DNA of 64,000 nt from Spinacia oleracea (lineage: Eukaryota; Streptophyta; Magnoliopsida; Caryophyllales; Amaranthaceae): positions 21,133,449-21,197,448 of the forward strand of contig NC_079491.1 of the NCBI RefSeq assembly GCF_020520425.1. The letters run 5' to 3'. The notes below the pieces were generated by a model. It made no database searches and was not told the origin of the DNA. It was given only the letters and a program-made list of their open reading frames with translations. The first letter of the stretch is position 1; each line of letters starts with the position of its first letter. This document shows positions 35,393 to 50,300 of this stretch, piece by piece. The position numbers and the translations under genes are program-made.

Positions 35393-38300
35393 CTACTGGA
35401 ATAAGCTCTTTAGCCTCTCAACAGATACGGCTGCTCTTTTGTTTGTTGGTTCAAGAACCAGGGCATATCTAAAATCTGCGAATTTCAGCATTCTTTTATT
35501 CATCATTTCTAAAAGACAGCACATACTTTAATCAGCCAAAAAAATATTCACTATTTTTTATTTCATCAAGCAATCATCATTGACAATTATTAACTCAGTC
35601 CAAATAACAGTCACTTGTACCACTTTAGGAAATATCAAATTCTTAAATATAAATGGTTTACAAAGAAACTGGGGAAGAACTAAACATACCCGTACTTGGA
35701 TCGAGTAATAAGGGGCGTGGGAATGATTCAACTATCACAGAAGTCATGTATAGAATTTTGCTATATCCTTCTTTATAAGATGTTGGAACTACGTGACTTA
35801 CATTGATGAAGACTAATTGTCTACATAGTTGGCTGTTATGTTTACAAAACAATATAATCCATCGGTTCTTTTTTGTTATTCACCCGCATATTAAGAAAGG
35901 ACAAAAAGCAAGCAAAAGAGAAACCAAGGGCAAAAGAACATGCATAAAGGCCTAAAGGGAGGACAGAGAAAGAGTAAATCATATGGAAAGGGCAAATTCA
36001 GCAAGGGCAAAGATGTCAATTCATAGCCCAGAATGTACCAAATATGGGTAAGTAGCAATTATACTGAACTTCCATAAAAGAGAAATGTAGTGATTAAAAA
36101 AAATGAAGCAAGTATATATTTATATAGCAGAATATTATACATGACAAAATTTTGTGAAATTTGAGCATTCGTTTTTGTTATAGGTATGATCCTAATATCA
36201 AAATGTCAACTTTTTTTTAATCATATTTCCATTTTCTTCCTTTCACTGTAGGCTTCTGACCATCAGTCATCAGCATTCTAGGTTTTAGTGATTCAATGAG
36301 CCAAAGTAAAATAAAATATTACAGAAAAGTCACTTACAACTCAGCTTCTAGTGTCTGAATTAAAAGCCAATCTAGTTCACATTTGACACCATTTAAGAAA
36401 TAATCAGGAGGAACACAAACTCCCCTTACAGATAAGGTCAAATGACAATAGCAACATACCTTCAGTTGCCTTTTTGTAGTAGCCAATCATTTCTCTAGCT
36501 GTCCCTCTACGTAAATATGCCTTCACATTCTGCAGAATTATGAAATTGGGTAGCAGAATATAATTAAGTACAAGTCTACAAATCATTTGGATGCAAGAAA
36601 GATGGCAATGTGAAACAAGATTCTCGTGAGTCGTGACTGGGAGAACTTCGAACACGGAAAGCTTATGCTCCATTATTTTGGAATGTAAGAGACTAAGAGT
36701 GAAGTTCTTCACAACATTACATACAAACAATTTTCCAAGTATAAAATGATGACGCTATAAAAATGTAAATTGCCAACGCTATTGGAAATTTATAACAAAT
36801 CAGAAATTTCGACATAAATGAACACAAGTGATGCAAGAGGTGACTGAATCAATTAACGGCACTACATACCTTCTTATCCAGGTTTATGGCTTTAGTGCAA
36901 TCCGCTTCTGCTTGGACAAAACTGGAACCAAAAAAATAGAGCTGTTAAATGAACAGTTAGATAGGCAAAAGATAACATAAATTTTGATTCTCTAATCCTC
37001 CATTAAGGTGTGATCCAAAAAGTGGCCTCATTCAAGTACACAGATTTGGTCATTGAGTACGTTTGACCATCAATGCTGAAGTTACCATAGGATAAAAGCC
37101 GAAAGAGGGTAAAGATTAGATACTACTTATATTTTGCATTTTTTTTTCTTGCAGCTTTGGTTTTATTTGTGGCTTTATGCTTGATTTTTTCTGAACTTAT
37201 TTCAATGCTCATACAACAGAATATGCATATTCTGTGACTTTAGTATTCTTCACCCTGGTATACTTCTTCCATTTTTCTACATTTGCTACATGTAGGGGTT
37301 GTACAATTTTTTCTGAAAGGATAGAGAGAGATAAATAGGTGGTCCGTGTGATGAGGGGAGGGAGAGGGAGAGAGAGAGAGAGAAATCGTTGCTAGAATAT
37401 CAATGCTGCAACTAATATGCAATTCAAGATAAGGGAAACTTCTTCCTTAGTAAGAGAGGGAAACATTGCAATTAAAATAGAAGGAAAAGGTGGAGTATAT
37501 GTAATATGGCGGAAACTTTTTTATATGGCTTAACAAGTGACTATGATATATATTTGGGAATTACATACTTGATACTTCATATAATCACTTACTCTATTCT
37601 GGTATCAACTTGGACATCTAAACGTAAACTGTATTACATTCGAAAATTACTAAGGGGCTGCAAATCAATGAATGAATCCTGTAACTGCAATCCTTTGACT
37701 ACTTATACCAGATACTTGGACCCATAACCACGTCCGATTTATACCCCAAGTCTCAGGTAAGATAACATATTTTGACATGAAATAGTTAATGCCTAACTTG
37801 TCAATATTGACCTCAACATAACCCCTATATCTTACAGAGGCTCCCTCCAACAGATAGGAAGGGAGTATGTTGTACACAACAAGTTTCACTTTATCCAAAA
37901 TGCAATAACATTTAATATGTACCTCCCGAGCTCAAGATATGCTGCAGCCCTATTACTGTAGTACGTAGGATTACTTCCGTAAAGCTTGATTGCTTCCGTG
38001 TAAAAAACAATAGCTTTTTGCCATTGCTTATCTTTAAATGCTTGATTTCCCTGCAGCAAAGAGAAGTAGAAGGGGAAAAAGTAAGAAAAAACACATAGCT
38101 AAGGAAACTAAAAGAACATTCTCCCCTCTCACTGACTTCCCATTTGGGTTCTGCAAGTAGGAGCCCAACAACATCCATGGTATTGTCCAATTGGATTCAA
38201 TTGAACCCACTTACTTATTCTCAGGTCTATTCGTCACACAAAGATTCATGTTTGAAACACTCCAAACAAAGAAAATTAACACACAAACATGAACGAGCTA

Positions 38301-41300
38301 TGCGATAAGGTTAAAACCTGATGTAGCAACCTTTTCAAGGAAAGACGTATAGGAAGGTCTGTTGAGATGGAAACGGGAACATCAACGATGGGTTCAAAGG
38401 TAATAATTATCCTCTCCAAAAAACTTTGGTTGAGTTGACCATTAATAGCATTTTAAGAAGTGCATGTTAGCTACTGTAAAACTGAAAAATATGAACTGAA
38501 TGGTTTGATGATTTGGAAGATTAAATAAGGAAAGGTAAAAATCATAGAAAAACTTAAGAAACTAATAGGAAAATATAGTACCTAGAATTAATCGCAGAAC
38601 ATGCATAATCACTTTGTATTCATAGATGGTGTATGTCAGTTGGGAAATACACTAGGAAGTTTGAAAGTTGGAAGATGTGTGACTTGAAACCGTAGACCAC
38701 AAGCTAGGTGCGTAGGTGTGTTGAACGGAAGCTCATCCAAAAGGTTGAGTTGCAACCTCATTGTTTTGTTGACGAATAACTGAACAGCTTTGACACTTAT
38801 TAGGGCTGATAACCCTAGTACATCATATAGGTCATGTAGCTACATGAAATCAAGCAAAATGGATCCCACTCCTTCCTCATCTACGTGGAGAATCCAAGGA
38901 ATTTCCTAAAGTGATAATGGAAAAGTCTCAAGTTCAAAAGTGCAACTACAAAAAAAACATCTAAGAGATGCCTCGAAGGCTAGGCATTGCTCATATGGCC
39001 AATCAATTCTCTACTAACTAGACCATTAACAGAAAATAACGAGCGAATAGATGAAGCTCGAGATCAATCTACTGATAAATACTTAGCTAATGAGGTGGAT
39101 ATGGATGATTCTTTATTTTGAGGGCTTTACACATCATGCATAACTCTTTATATGATGATAGTATGATACATACCACTTAATTTCAGGCTTAGATATCACC
39201 ATAGATGGCCAACCCATGTCTCATTTCTATTGACAAAAGTATAAATATGAGGTTCTTTGTGATGCATGTCAATAGGGGATAGGATAAGAGCATCATCTTC
39301 TTATTCCTTTAATCGTGCATTACATCATATTGCAATGATCTTCCAACTAAACATAAACCACCCAAGGAAACGAGAAACACATACAAGAACCTCTATACTG
39401 GTAACCATAAGCTAGGGAAGGAGATATGTCATGAGCTTGTTACTTCTAATTTCTTTACAAAAGAAACACAATAAAACAAAAGGCGCAAAGGGTTAATCGA
39501 GGTGCAAGTGAATTGAATTCCTCACATTTTACCCCCTAAACATTAATTCTAGTCCCAAACAAAGTGCATAACATAGGCCGAGGAGGTAGACAAACGTCAC
39601 ATTATCACTACCTACCCCAACTCCATCCTCCATAGAAGAGGGGAATCAACCCAAAGGGAGCACATAGGCTTTTCTTTTATTCACTTGAAACTAATTTAAT
39701 AAAACTTGTTAGAGTTAATCTCAACTTACACATACTAGAACTAATGTTCACTTATCTGAAGTTATTTGGGTTGTGAACTGAACTTGGATAGCCCTTCACT
39801 GATCATAGTTTTCGTTAAACTGGTTTTTAAGGTGAAAACAATAGACATGGTGTTCACATTTCCAAACAAACGTAAGAAAGTTCTAATCAATACCACCAAC
39901 CTCCTCCCCCCCCCCCCCCCCCCCCCCCTCCGTCTCTCTAGTTTGAGGATGCATGATTAGTCACTAGCTAATATGAAGCCTCTTTCACAACCAATAAAAT
40001 ACACCATTGTCAGATGATATAACCAATTATATAAATATAAACAAGAAAATAAAGATGAGAGTAATCCATTTAACCTTTTCTTTAGCAAGCTCCGCAGATC
40101 TTTCACGGCTGTATGTATTGGATGTAGAATTTGTTTTAGAAACAACATCTACTTGCTCCTGAATAAATGAATACATGGTTTGTACCGTGTCAATCAAGAA
40201 TCGATCAGCTCCATGTCTCGCTATAAATGATACCGAAATTGGGCATTTGTTATAATGTCCAAGGGGTACTGTAACCTGAAATGAGTAACAAACAAGGCAC
40301 AGGAAGAAGTTGATTACTGCAAAGCAGATCACAAGTCACAGCATGGATGTCAAAAATTAGTAGGAAACCATAGCCAGAGAGAGAAAGTGATGGAAGCCAA
40401 TAGTTTACCTGACAACATCCTGATAAACTGGCAATAGATAGCAGACTATATAAACGGCTCAGATAAGTTTCTGATGACATCTCTTTCCCACCAACTTTTG
40501 GAGGAGGATCAACAAATGTAGGGATAACCAGAACTCCATCATCCTGCTTAAATAATTCATCAACAATAAACATAATAAAAGATCCTGATAATTGATCCTT
40601 ATCCTGTGAGTTAGGAAAACGATATGAAAACAGAATGTAGATTCAATTGTTACTTTGATCATACTGGTAAGTACTTTTCATGTATTGTAAAGAAGAGTCG
40701 TGCGCTTCATGGCCATTGTTAGCATTTGGTTAAGCATTGGAGGTTCATATGGATGAAATTGTGATTTGGGGTATAGCACCCTAAAGGAAGAGCCAAGCAT
40801 TCATGATACAATTCTGCTATACCAAAAACTGTAATGCAAAAAGGAAGCAAACATCCCCTAAGCAGATGTGTTCATCCATTTTTTCTGATTTGATGAGCCA
40901 AAATCACTATCCATACTTGCAATTCAGATAAAATAAATAAAATAAATTTTATTTCACCAAGATACAAGATGGGTTCAACTAACCATCAACTAAAGATTTG
41001 GCTTCAAATGCAAGCACTAAATATGTTTCAAAAATGGTCCTTAATGCCTAATTGCATTATGGCTCTGTTTCCACCCTTGAGAAGAGTTATTTCATCATTG
41101 GAAAATTGTTTTCTGCCCCTTAACAACAACACAAAAAAAAACGGAAAATGATTGAAAATGGGAAAATCATTTTCCTGTAAAATTTTACAGCAAACCACAC
41201 TCCCTAAATGAAAAATCCGATTACCAACATCAATAACCTACAAGAAAAACGTTACTAATGTTTAAAAGCTTCAAACCTATGTGGCAGCGCAGGACCTAAG

Positions 41301-44300
41301 TTCGATTTAAATATCCTAAGTAAGTTAGGTTATATAGTAATTTAGTTTTGTTACTGAATTAAATTGATAAATTTCCCAATTAGGTAGGTAGTTGATTATG
41401 AAATACTCCCTTCATACCCAAAAAGACTTCCATTTGTCCTAGGCACGTTTTTTAAGAAGAGGGTGGGCCTTTGTCAACTAAAGCTGAATAAAAAAATGAA
41501 AAAAGAAGGTAAAAATCATTATTCTATTTGGTGGATCCAACCGAAAATCTCAAATGGTTCAAAATTCAAATAGGACAGGCTAAAATTGGGGAAAAGAAAG
41601 TTTTTTTGGGGGTAGTGAAGTATTCTATAGTCCATACATCTGAAGACTTCCTCTTATTATGCAAACTAAAAAAAAATACAAATTCTTACGTGACGACATC
41701 ATTCGTCTATACCATATAGGTTTTATAAGAATCTTAATTTCAAGCAGCAAACGTCCCCCACCAAACTACTGTTACCTGATTCGCTAGTATAAGACTGGGT
41801 ACGGATTCGAAATTTCCTACCTAATTTTCTGAATTAGACCAAAGTTTGCACCATTTTTATGTTATAATTCGCTTTTTCGATTCGCGGTTCGCGGGGTGGT
41901 TAGGGAATTAGGTAACACTGGTTAGAACCCTAGTGAGCAATTTATATAATTGTATCCATGGCCATGCTCAAGCGGCAATCCTTCGCCCGTCAGCCAGAAA
42001 CCGGGTGGCCAATTTGTGCACTCTCGGCCTCCCTCCCCACTTCTTAATCATTGTGCCTAAAAGAAATGAGAAAAATATTTCCAAATGGAGGAAGATAGTC
42101 TTAAGTTCTACTTCTTGATTGATAAGTAAGTCTGGCGTGTATTTCTTGATTGACAAGCAAGTCTGATGTTCTATTTCTTGATTGATACAAAGTAAAATGG
42201 AGTACAATACTTTCCTGTAAACAATGATTTTCTAGTTGATATTGATTCCTTTTTAACAATAACAAATCCCAATACAATACTATCTTAATCAATTTCTTCT
42301 TTGTTTACATATATCCTTCCGCTCCATTTAAATTGCAACACTACGACAGGCACTAGGTTTTAAAAAATTTAATTGGCTTTTTATTTTATTGTGTGATAGC
42401 CTGTCTTGGACTATTTGTTAATATCTTTAGTGGATTGCGGGCCATTTATTTTTTGAGGGGTGGAAGAAAGGGGTTCCGTTTTCATAGGAAGTGGGAGTTT
42501 TGGTTGGCCTACAGAAAAGTGTGAAATATTTTATTTTTAAAGAAAAGAAAAAACGAGTATGTATGCGATTTACAGAAGTGTTGCAAATGATGTGGGAAAG
42601 ATGAAAATTGAAAGTGTTTCAAGTAAAATGGGAAGGAGGGAGTGTATTAGATTATTCATCAACTTCCTGTATCAATTTTGCTTTCTTGAATTGAGGACTT
42701 CTTAAATTTTCGAATCAGGTTATAATACTGGAATTGTTAATCAGAATTCAACTCAGTTCCTCATAATATCACGTCTACATTCAATCAATGCAAGCCCACT
42801 TAAACTGAAACTAGCATCAAGTAAAAGGAACACCGGTCTTTAGAGCGTTAAGTACAAAATTCATACCTTCAAAAGTGAGTTAAGTGCAAGCCGCATTTCA
42901 TTTCTGATTCGATGCACCTTGTGAATCTCGCTCCCATCAACAACATTGCCTTCATGAAACAATGCTCCGATACCTCCATCTACATCAGGTTTAACCGAAT
43001 TCATCCATTCTCCGTGATTTTCCTTAAATTCATACCTGTATCAAGCATTGGATGGAGTATAACTATTCTAAAAGAAAATTACTCAATGCTTAATGAATCA
43101 TCAGAGGAAGAGGACATGTCCACATACAATTACAACAATTAGTAGGTATTGTTTTGAAGAGCTAATATTGATTTTCTTGAACATATAGTGAAACCTCTTC
43201 ATGTTAGCAACTTACAAAACCAGAGTTAATTTTGCATAATGTTAGCAAGTACAAACTGCATGGAACTATTGCAGAAAGCCACAAGGGTGTCAAAAGACTA
43301 CAAATGGGCAGCTTCAAAACTCTGCCATGGTTTATTATCTGATTATCTCCACTAAATGTGGTAATCTAACAAAAATGAAGTCAAGGAGCATAAGATTAGG
43401 CATACCTTAGTAGGGACTGCATCACATGAGCAAGCAGGCTTAATGTAGAAGTCTTAACTTGATCAATAACTTTGGGGGAAGAAAATTCTGACAAACTTGG
43501 GACTTTTGAACTTAAGAACACGCCAAGATTTTCATGCTTCAGTACTTGCCCTGAAATACAATCAATTAATTAATATGGATACGAAATTGCATATATATGA
43601 CATCGGCCACACTGCAACAACAGAGAACTAACAGCTAACGTTTGACATTAGTTTACACCATAGGACCGTATTCCCTCTATCTCAAAGAATTTGTGCTACT
43701 TTCAACTTTGAGATGTTTCACATTAATTGGTCTCATTAGCTATTCAATGCGTGATATTGTAACATTTTTTCATTCCTACCCCTCAACATATTATACTAAT
43801 ATTTGGAGCACCTCCTTGTATCATTACTTCAAGGGAATCGAGAAAATTTGTAACAAATTATATTTAATTAACATGCATTTATGATGCCTTAACTTTATTT
43901 TATTTAAAAAAAAAAAATTAAGAACAATCACCCATGAAACAAAGGGAGTATGAAAATTGACAATAAAAAAATTTATGACCTGAATGAATTTTTCTATAGC
44001 TCTCAAATCAGGTCATCAAGTCAAGTCTTTGATGAATAAAGTCATATCAGAATTGAGTTATTCTGAGTCAGTTTGCCATTAAAATCAAACTCGGGTTCAA
44101 GACAATTTAGGTTTGGTTGGGTCTTTCTCGGCTCTTGTCAGTTTATGAGAATTCTAATTTTTTTTCTAAACCCTTTTGTAAGACTGAAAAGCGTAGGAGG
44201 AAACTTGCATGTCAATCACGCTGTAAAACACAAGGATACCCTGGGTGATAAGTGACATTTATGACACTATTTCTAGTCTTGCTCCCCAGATTTTGGAGAT

Positions 44301-47300
44301 AGTTCTTTGAGTAAATTTTAGTCTTTTATTGTTATTTTGATATTTGTGAAAAAATTCCTTTGTAGTTTTAGAGTAATTTGGGGAAAAAAAAAATTGGTGC
44401 TAAGAGTAATTTGGAAAAATGAAGGGATGATGCTGTGTCCTATTAAACTAGTTCCTTGTTCAGAAGCCATGTTTAAGAAAAGTTATAGTGGACTTCAGCA
44501 GTAGACATTAGACACTGATCATCTTATGCAACTCTTGACCTGTCTAGAAGTGTTAAAACTACAGATTTGGTGATTGCCTAGGGATTTATCCTCGCGTTTT
44601 CCAGCTGATGGAGAATGTTTATTGCATTAAGAAAGGATCTTGTTGGATATTTTCATGAAGGCAGGGAGATATTGTGGTTAAAAACAACAGATTATCTCCA
44701 TTTTCCCAAAATCAGTTTGTCTCCTTCAAATACTTTCTCCGCTTCTACTTATTCACTGCTATGTAAAAGAGCCTAAAAACAAATTTCCCCCACTTCAACC
44801 TATTTAACCTTCATTTTCCAGTATGGCCTATGTTTCCCCCTTAAAAGTACCTCCTCCAACTCATCCTTGAGCCCAGACCCAAAGTTACTGATCAACAAGG
44901 CAATCTCCCTTTAAATAGCCTTACATTCCCTCAAATTTTCAAGGACCTTCTTAAGCTTTTCCTTTAAGAACCTTAGAGTACCTATAAAATAAAAGTTTTT
45001 CCATCCTGATGTCACACACAACCCAATATTCCTCTACCCTCTTCCTGAAATTCAAATGAGGTATCTAAATGTTCTCACTGCAAAGAGAAGAAGGCTCACA
45101 TTACATACGAGAAAACTGAAGAAGCAAAGGGAGATGACCTGGGCATCATGGGAAGGGGAAGAGAGATATACCCTAATGAAGTAAAGGGAAACCTTCCTTG
45201 AGCTTATCAGTGAACAACAAGTGATGAGCTCACTTGGATACATGATGACAAATTGACAACCCCAAACAGACCAAGAATATGTACATTACTCAAAGGAGAA
45301 ACACAAGGCCCATAATCTCGAATGCAAGCAACACACCAATACCATTATACCAGATAACCCGATCCTACCCCTCAACCCCAACCCCAATACCCCATTCTCT
45401 CTATCAAATTCCAATCACGTAGAGACAAAGAAGTAACCCATAGTTGCGTTTATCTTATGCAGAAAATCCAGTTTCCCCAGCAAAAAACACCCCATGAGAC
45501 ACCCAACAAAAATAGAAAAGCCCGACCCTTATCCCTAGAAAATGTTGAAAACTTCCACCTTAGGCTTAGACACCGCAGACGAGGAGTACTGCATCGGAAG
45601 AAACTTTGAACAAAACCTCACTTATCATAGCACACTTAATTACCTAGTAAATTTACTTTACAACTCAAAATTTTCATCGACAACCAAAACCCTACCTTCA
45701 ACCCCACCCCCAATCACTTGACAGCAACATCAAGAGTACAACTGAATTCATAAACCCAAGTGAATGAGCATTCAATGACTCGACAAGGAAACCAGAAGAC
45801 ACACATACTAACACTTTGTTCGGATAAGAGGAAATGCACAGAAAGGGAGGGGAACAAGTTCCCTTTTTTTGGATAAGAGGTTGGGTGGGAGGAGGGGAGG
45901 GAGAGGGCTCCATTTCCCTTCTCTCTTTAATAAACCGCATCCCTCCCTAAACTGGAGAGATTAGGAAGGAATACGGATCCAGGCCGCTCCACCTTACCCC
46001 CACCCTATCTTTCCCCTACTCTTTTCCTCCCCTTCCTTTCCGTTCTATCTGCAATTAAACAAAGTGTAAATTCTCATTCCCTTCAACTATCTTGATTAAA
46101 TGGCCATTCAAAAGGTTTACAGGGCCACAAGCTAGGTGAGGAGCATTCAAAGAGGCGCACCCAAGGCCGGACATTTTTCTTTTATTCCAATTTTCTTTGA
46201 AACATATTAAGTGTCCCTCACTTATATAAGGTGTGCCTAGGTGCAGCATGAGCCCTATAGCTTTAGTGTGCCTTCACCTTTTTTACACATTGAGGCTCCT
46301 GCCTTCTAATTAGAGAGATATTGGAAGATTTAAGAGCCCCTAAGCATGATTTGTCTAACTTAAAACCCAGAATAAGAGGAATCAGACATGAGGAAAGGAA
46401 GGAGGCATCTTTCCCTGCTTGGTGATCCATACGAAAACAATATCAAGATATTAGGCTAAGATTCACATAACTAAAGCAGAATATCAAAGGCAACGTCACA
46501 ATAAACATTGAAACATACTTCCAAACAGCTTCTCTGTAGATTTAATCACAGGCTCAATCACTCGATCAACAGGAATTTTAAGTAGGTCAAAGCAGTCATC
46601 AGCTATTACTATTTGCCGAGGACTCCGTTGAGTTGCAAATTGAAGTTTCATCAGGACATGAACAGCACGGCGAAGCACATTCGGATCTTTGGCAAAGCAG
46701 CCTGTGAAAGTCAACAATTGAATAATTTAGTTGTCAATCTGTATCTTTCAATTTTAAAAGCTCAGATGTGTGTCGTTCAAAAATTCATTTCTTTTGCTTG
46801 CTAAAACATGTTTCAACAATTTTAACATAAAAGGAGATAAAATTAAATGGGAAAAGTAGCTTAAGTCGTATATTTTGGAGCTGTGCTAAATATCATTTTG
46901 ACGATAAAATATTAGCACCTTCGATTCATAGTTTTCCAATTTCTTTTTTTAACTGGTGGCTTAGTAGATATAGATATGGCCTTCCAAACTGTCTAGGTCT
47001 CAACTCTAACTCATAGTTGGTTATTACGGTTAATGTGTGTGGCAGATAGTAGAGCATCCAGTGTAATTTCAGTTACTGTACAGCTTGCTTCAGGTTGTTT
47101 ATAGTTTAGCTTGTTAGTTTGGAATTTTGGATATATATATATTAGTCGTGGTAAGTTTAGGATTTTTAGGCAGTAAATTTAAGGTTACAAATACAAGCTT
47201 TGCACATTTTTTCTGCTCCAGATGAAGGATATAGTGTTTCAGTGTTACTGGAAAACAGACTGGCTTTCTTACTGAGGCCACCAAACCACATGCACCTTCT

Positions 47301-50300
47301 TTATAAAAAAAAAACAAGTTGACCAACTCAATTACTCATAAATTTCAGGTTTTAAACTTGGATCCTAGTAAACAAGAGGGATTTTTTCATTTAATTAATT
47401 GCAGGTCTTATGAGTTCAATTAACCAATATTTCCATTCATTCAACTTTCGGCTTCTTTGAACATGAAAGCCAACCAAGAAATAATCAAGACTGTTAACTC
47501 AAGATTCTACCCTTTTCCTTTTCCTTTTAGATATGATTATACTTTGTCATAAATAGCTCTTTTGGTTTCTCAAACGCAGAATAGCTAAAATACATCTTTG
47601 AGCTACAATTCATAATGATATTCAGAGCTCAGGATCAGATTCCAAAATATCAAAGAGCTAATCATCAACATTATTGAGCCTTTGTGACATCCAATGGAAG
47701 TAATGGCTTGCACAAGACATCAACATTATTTAGAAGCACATACCAATAGTATCAAGACTTGGTGAGACGGGAATAATCCCTGAATGTGAAATAGACCCAT
47801 GCGAAGCCCTGAATCCAATAACCCCAGAAAATCCAGACGGCAATCGAACACCGCCAACAGCGTCAATACCTGCCAACATATTAATCTACAATCAGTAAAG
47901 CTAAACAAAAATTTTGCAAAACATATCCAAAAATTTCACCTCTCAAAGAAGATACACCAATACCATATTGATAATTCCAAGCGCGGATAGTACAAGTGTA
48001 CAACAGATACATGGAATTAGAAAACTCGGCTTTTCAACTTCTGCAATATCCTCAAACTCCATGCCACCATATTAACTACCAACCATGGTGCTAAATTGAT
48101 TCTAGCTTGTGGTAAAAGCAAACTCGGTTATCATATTGTCTCTGAAGGCTGAGGTAAAATCATGAAACCACCCCCTTAGCTCAATCATTTTTCCTAACTA
48201 ATGGGTCTTACATAACCAGCAACGATACTAAATAGCCTAAAAAAGAGGCTTCATCAATAATATTTCATGAAAAAGGACTCAGCAAAAGCTAGCAGGTTGG
48301 TCATTGCAGCAAGTCATCGCCATGGCTGGATGGAGGGGAAAGGAACACCTAACACCTCTGAAACCTTTGGCTAAAAGAACATTAAATAAACAAGCTGCAA
48401 CAGACAAGCTTAGCAAATAGTTCCTCATACAAACGATGCGTCATCATTATGTCAGAAACGCATGCTGCTTCTCAACCCCTTCCATCTATACTTTATAATA
48501 TAAGGCGTTTCTAAAGAAGTTTATGTGCACGTTGGGTATTTCATTTCATGTAAATTTCATTTGTTAAAAATTTAGAAATGGAGCATGTATAAGGCTTGAA
48601 CCCCCGACCTCACGTTTAAATAATGAAGTGTTTACCACTGAGCTATAACATGTATGTTATCATTGCAAAAACAAATACTAATATATGTAATAAAAAGGGA
48701 ATTGATTAATAACATTTTCAAATAAGAATAATATAAATGTTACTAATGCAGTAACCAGGGGCGTTGCCCGGGCCTAAAAACTAGTTTGGAAATTCAAAAG
48801 GGGAAAATAAATTTGAACTTTTTTCCATCAACTAAGCAGCAATGCAAGATATTTCAATAGAACAAAACAAAGCTCTACTGTCTAAACCATATCAATATAA
48901 CCAACATACTTCCCATCCCAACACAGAGCTGCAAAGATGCAAGAGTACCATATCAGAAAAGAAAATTCTTATGCAGCTCACCCACAGAGAAGTCAACAAG
49001 GTTAGCAGCAACTGAAACAGCAGCTCCACTACAAGATCCTCCAGGAACTTTACCAGGCGCGCCAGGATTCGTTGGTGTACCATAGTGCTTATTCTCTCCA
49101 CTTACACTGAAAATAGTAAATGATGGATGTGAACATTACAAAACACAAAATGTCATTTTTATCCAACCCACAGGGGAACATATCTTATATTTAAAATTCT
49201 AAGAAATTTGGCAATGAAAACATTTTCGACAAATATCGAAAGTTTATGTACAAAACTAGGCGGCTAGGTCCCAAGATCAACTAAGTGATTGATGTGCTTT
49301 GTGAGCTGGTCCGATCAGCAAGCTAAAGAGTAAAAAACGTAGATCGCTCATAATCTTGTACATATAGCCGATATAGGAGTATAGATACATTAGGTAGCAA
49401 AAATTGATCATAAGGTTCATAACCTTGAACGTATAATAACTCTATACAATTTTAAAATCTTGTGAAGAACAAACTCTTCATGGTATAGTTGTAGTTATAT
49501 GCACAACAACTTGTCAAATGACAATGCCATAAAAGACAAAAAGTGAACACCACCTGTACGCCATCTCATCAATCGTGGTTTTTCCAACACAAGTAGCACC
49601 ACCATCAACCAGAGTTGACACCACAGACGCAGTCCTCGAAGCAGCCTCATGAGTCCTAGCCCAGTCTGGATTGCCAAACCCAGTCACATGTCCATCAATG
49701 TCAATTCTGCAAAAAGCGGATGATTTAGAAAACTTAAAAGCATTATCAGCATATTGTACTGGAAAACCTGGTTACCTTTTTCTTCACGTGGAAATGACGG
49801 GGAAACTTAGATGTTCCACTAAATAGTACAGATGACTTATATGGAAAATAACAAGTAGATGAAAAAATAACGCGTAAACTCCTAGAGAAATACTGAAATC
49901 TTTACCCTATAAAATCCAATGGTTGTTTCATGCCTAGAAATGGCAACACTACCTCGTGGAATTTTATCTCAGTAGATAGTTGAGAGACAGAAAATGATTT
50001 TCAATGCAAAATGAAGGGCGACCCACTCCTAACGCTTACTTTTGTCCTCGTTTGAACTTCTACTACATTTGCAAGTCAAAGTATCAAAAAGGGTGAAGGC
50101 TTTCTGCTTGGACAAAATTGTCCAAGACTCCAAGAAAATATATAGTACTAATAGTTCTAGACAAAGTAAACCCCTTTCCCTTTAATTGTTTGTTAGTTGC
50201 TCTATTCTACATTTCTAAAGACAAGAAAAAAAATTATACACATGAAGATAAGTAAAACAGAGTCCAGAGCATAATGCGTCCTCAAAATAGACAACATTCA

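Noticed and set aside
35118..35531. 137-codon plus-strand frame
   Set aside because: It overlaps the last exon of the OEP64 gene on the opposite strand, which has a verified frame and family match. The plus-strand peptide has none.
48570..48660. Functional tRNA gene on the minus strand
   Set aside because: A- and B-box-like words are present, but no paired acceptor stem or anticodon arm could be drawn.
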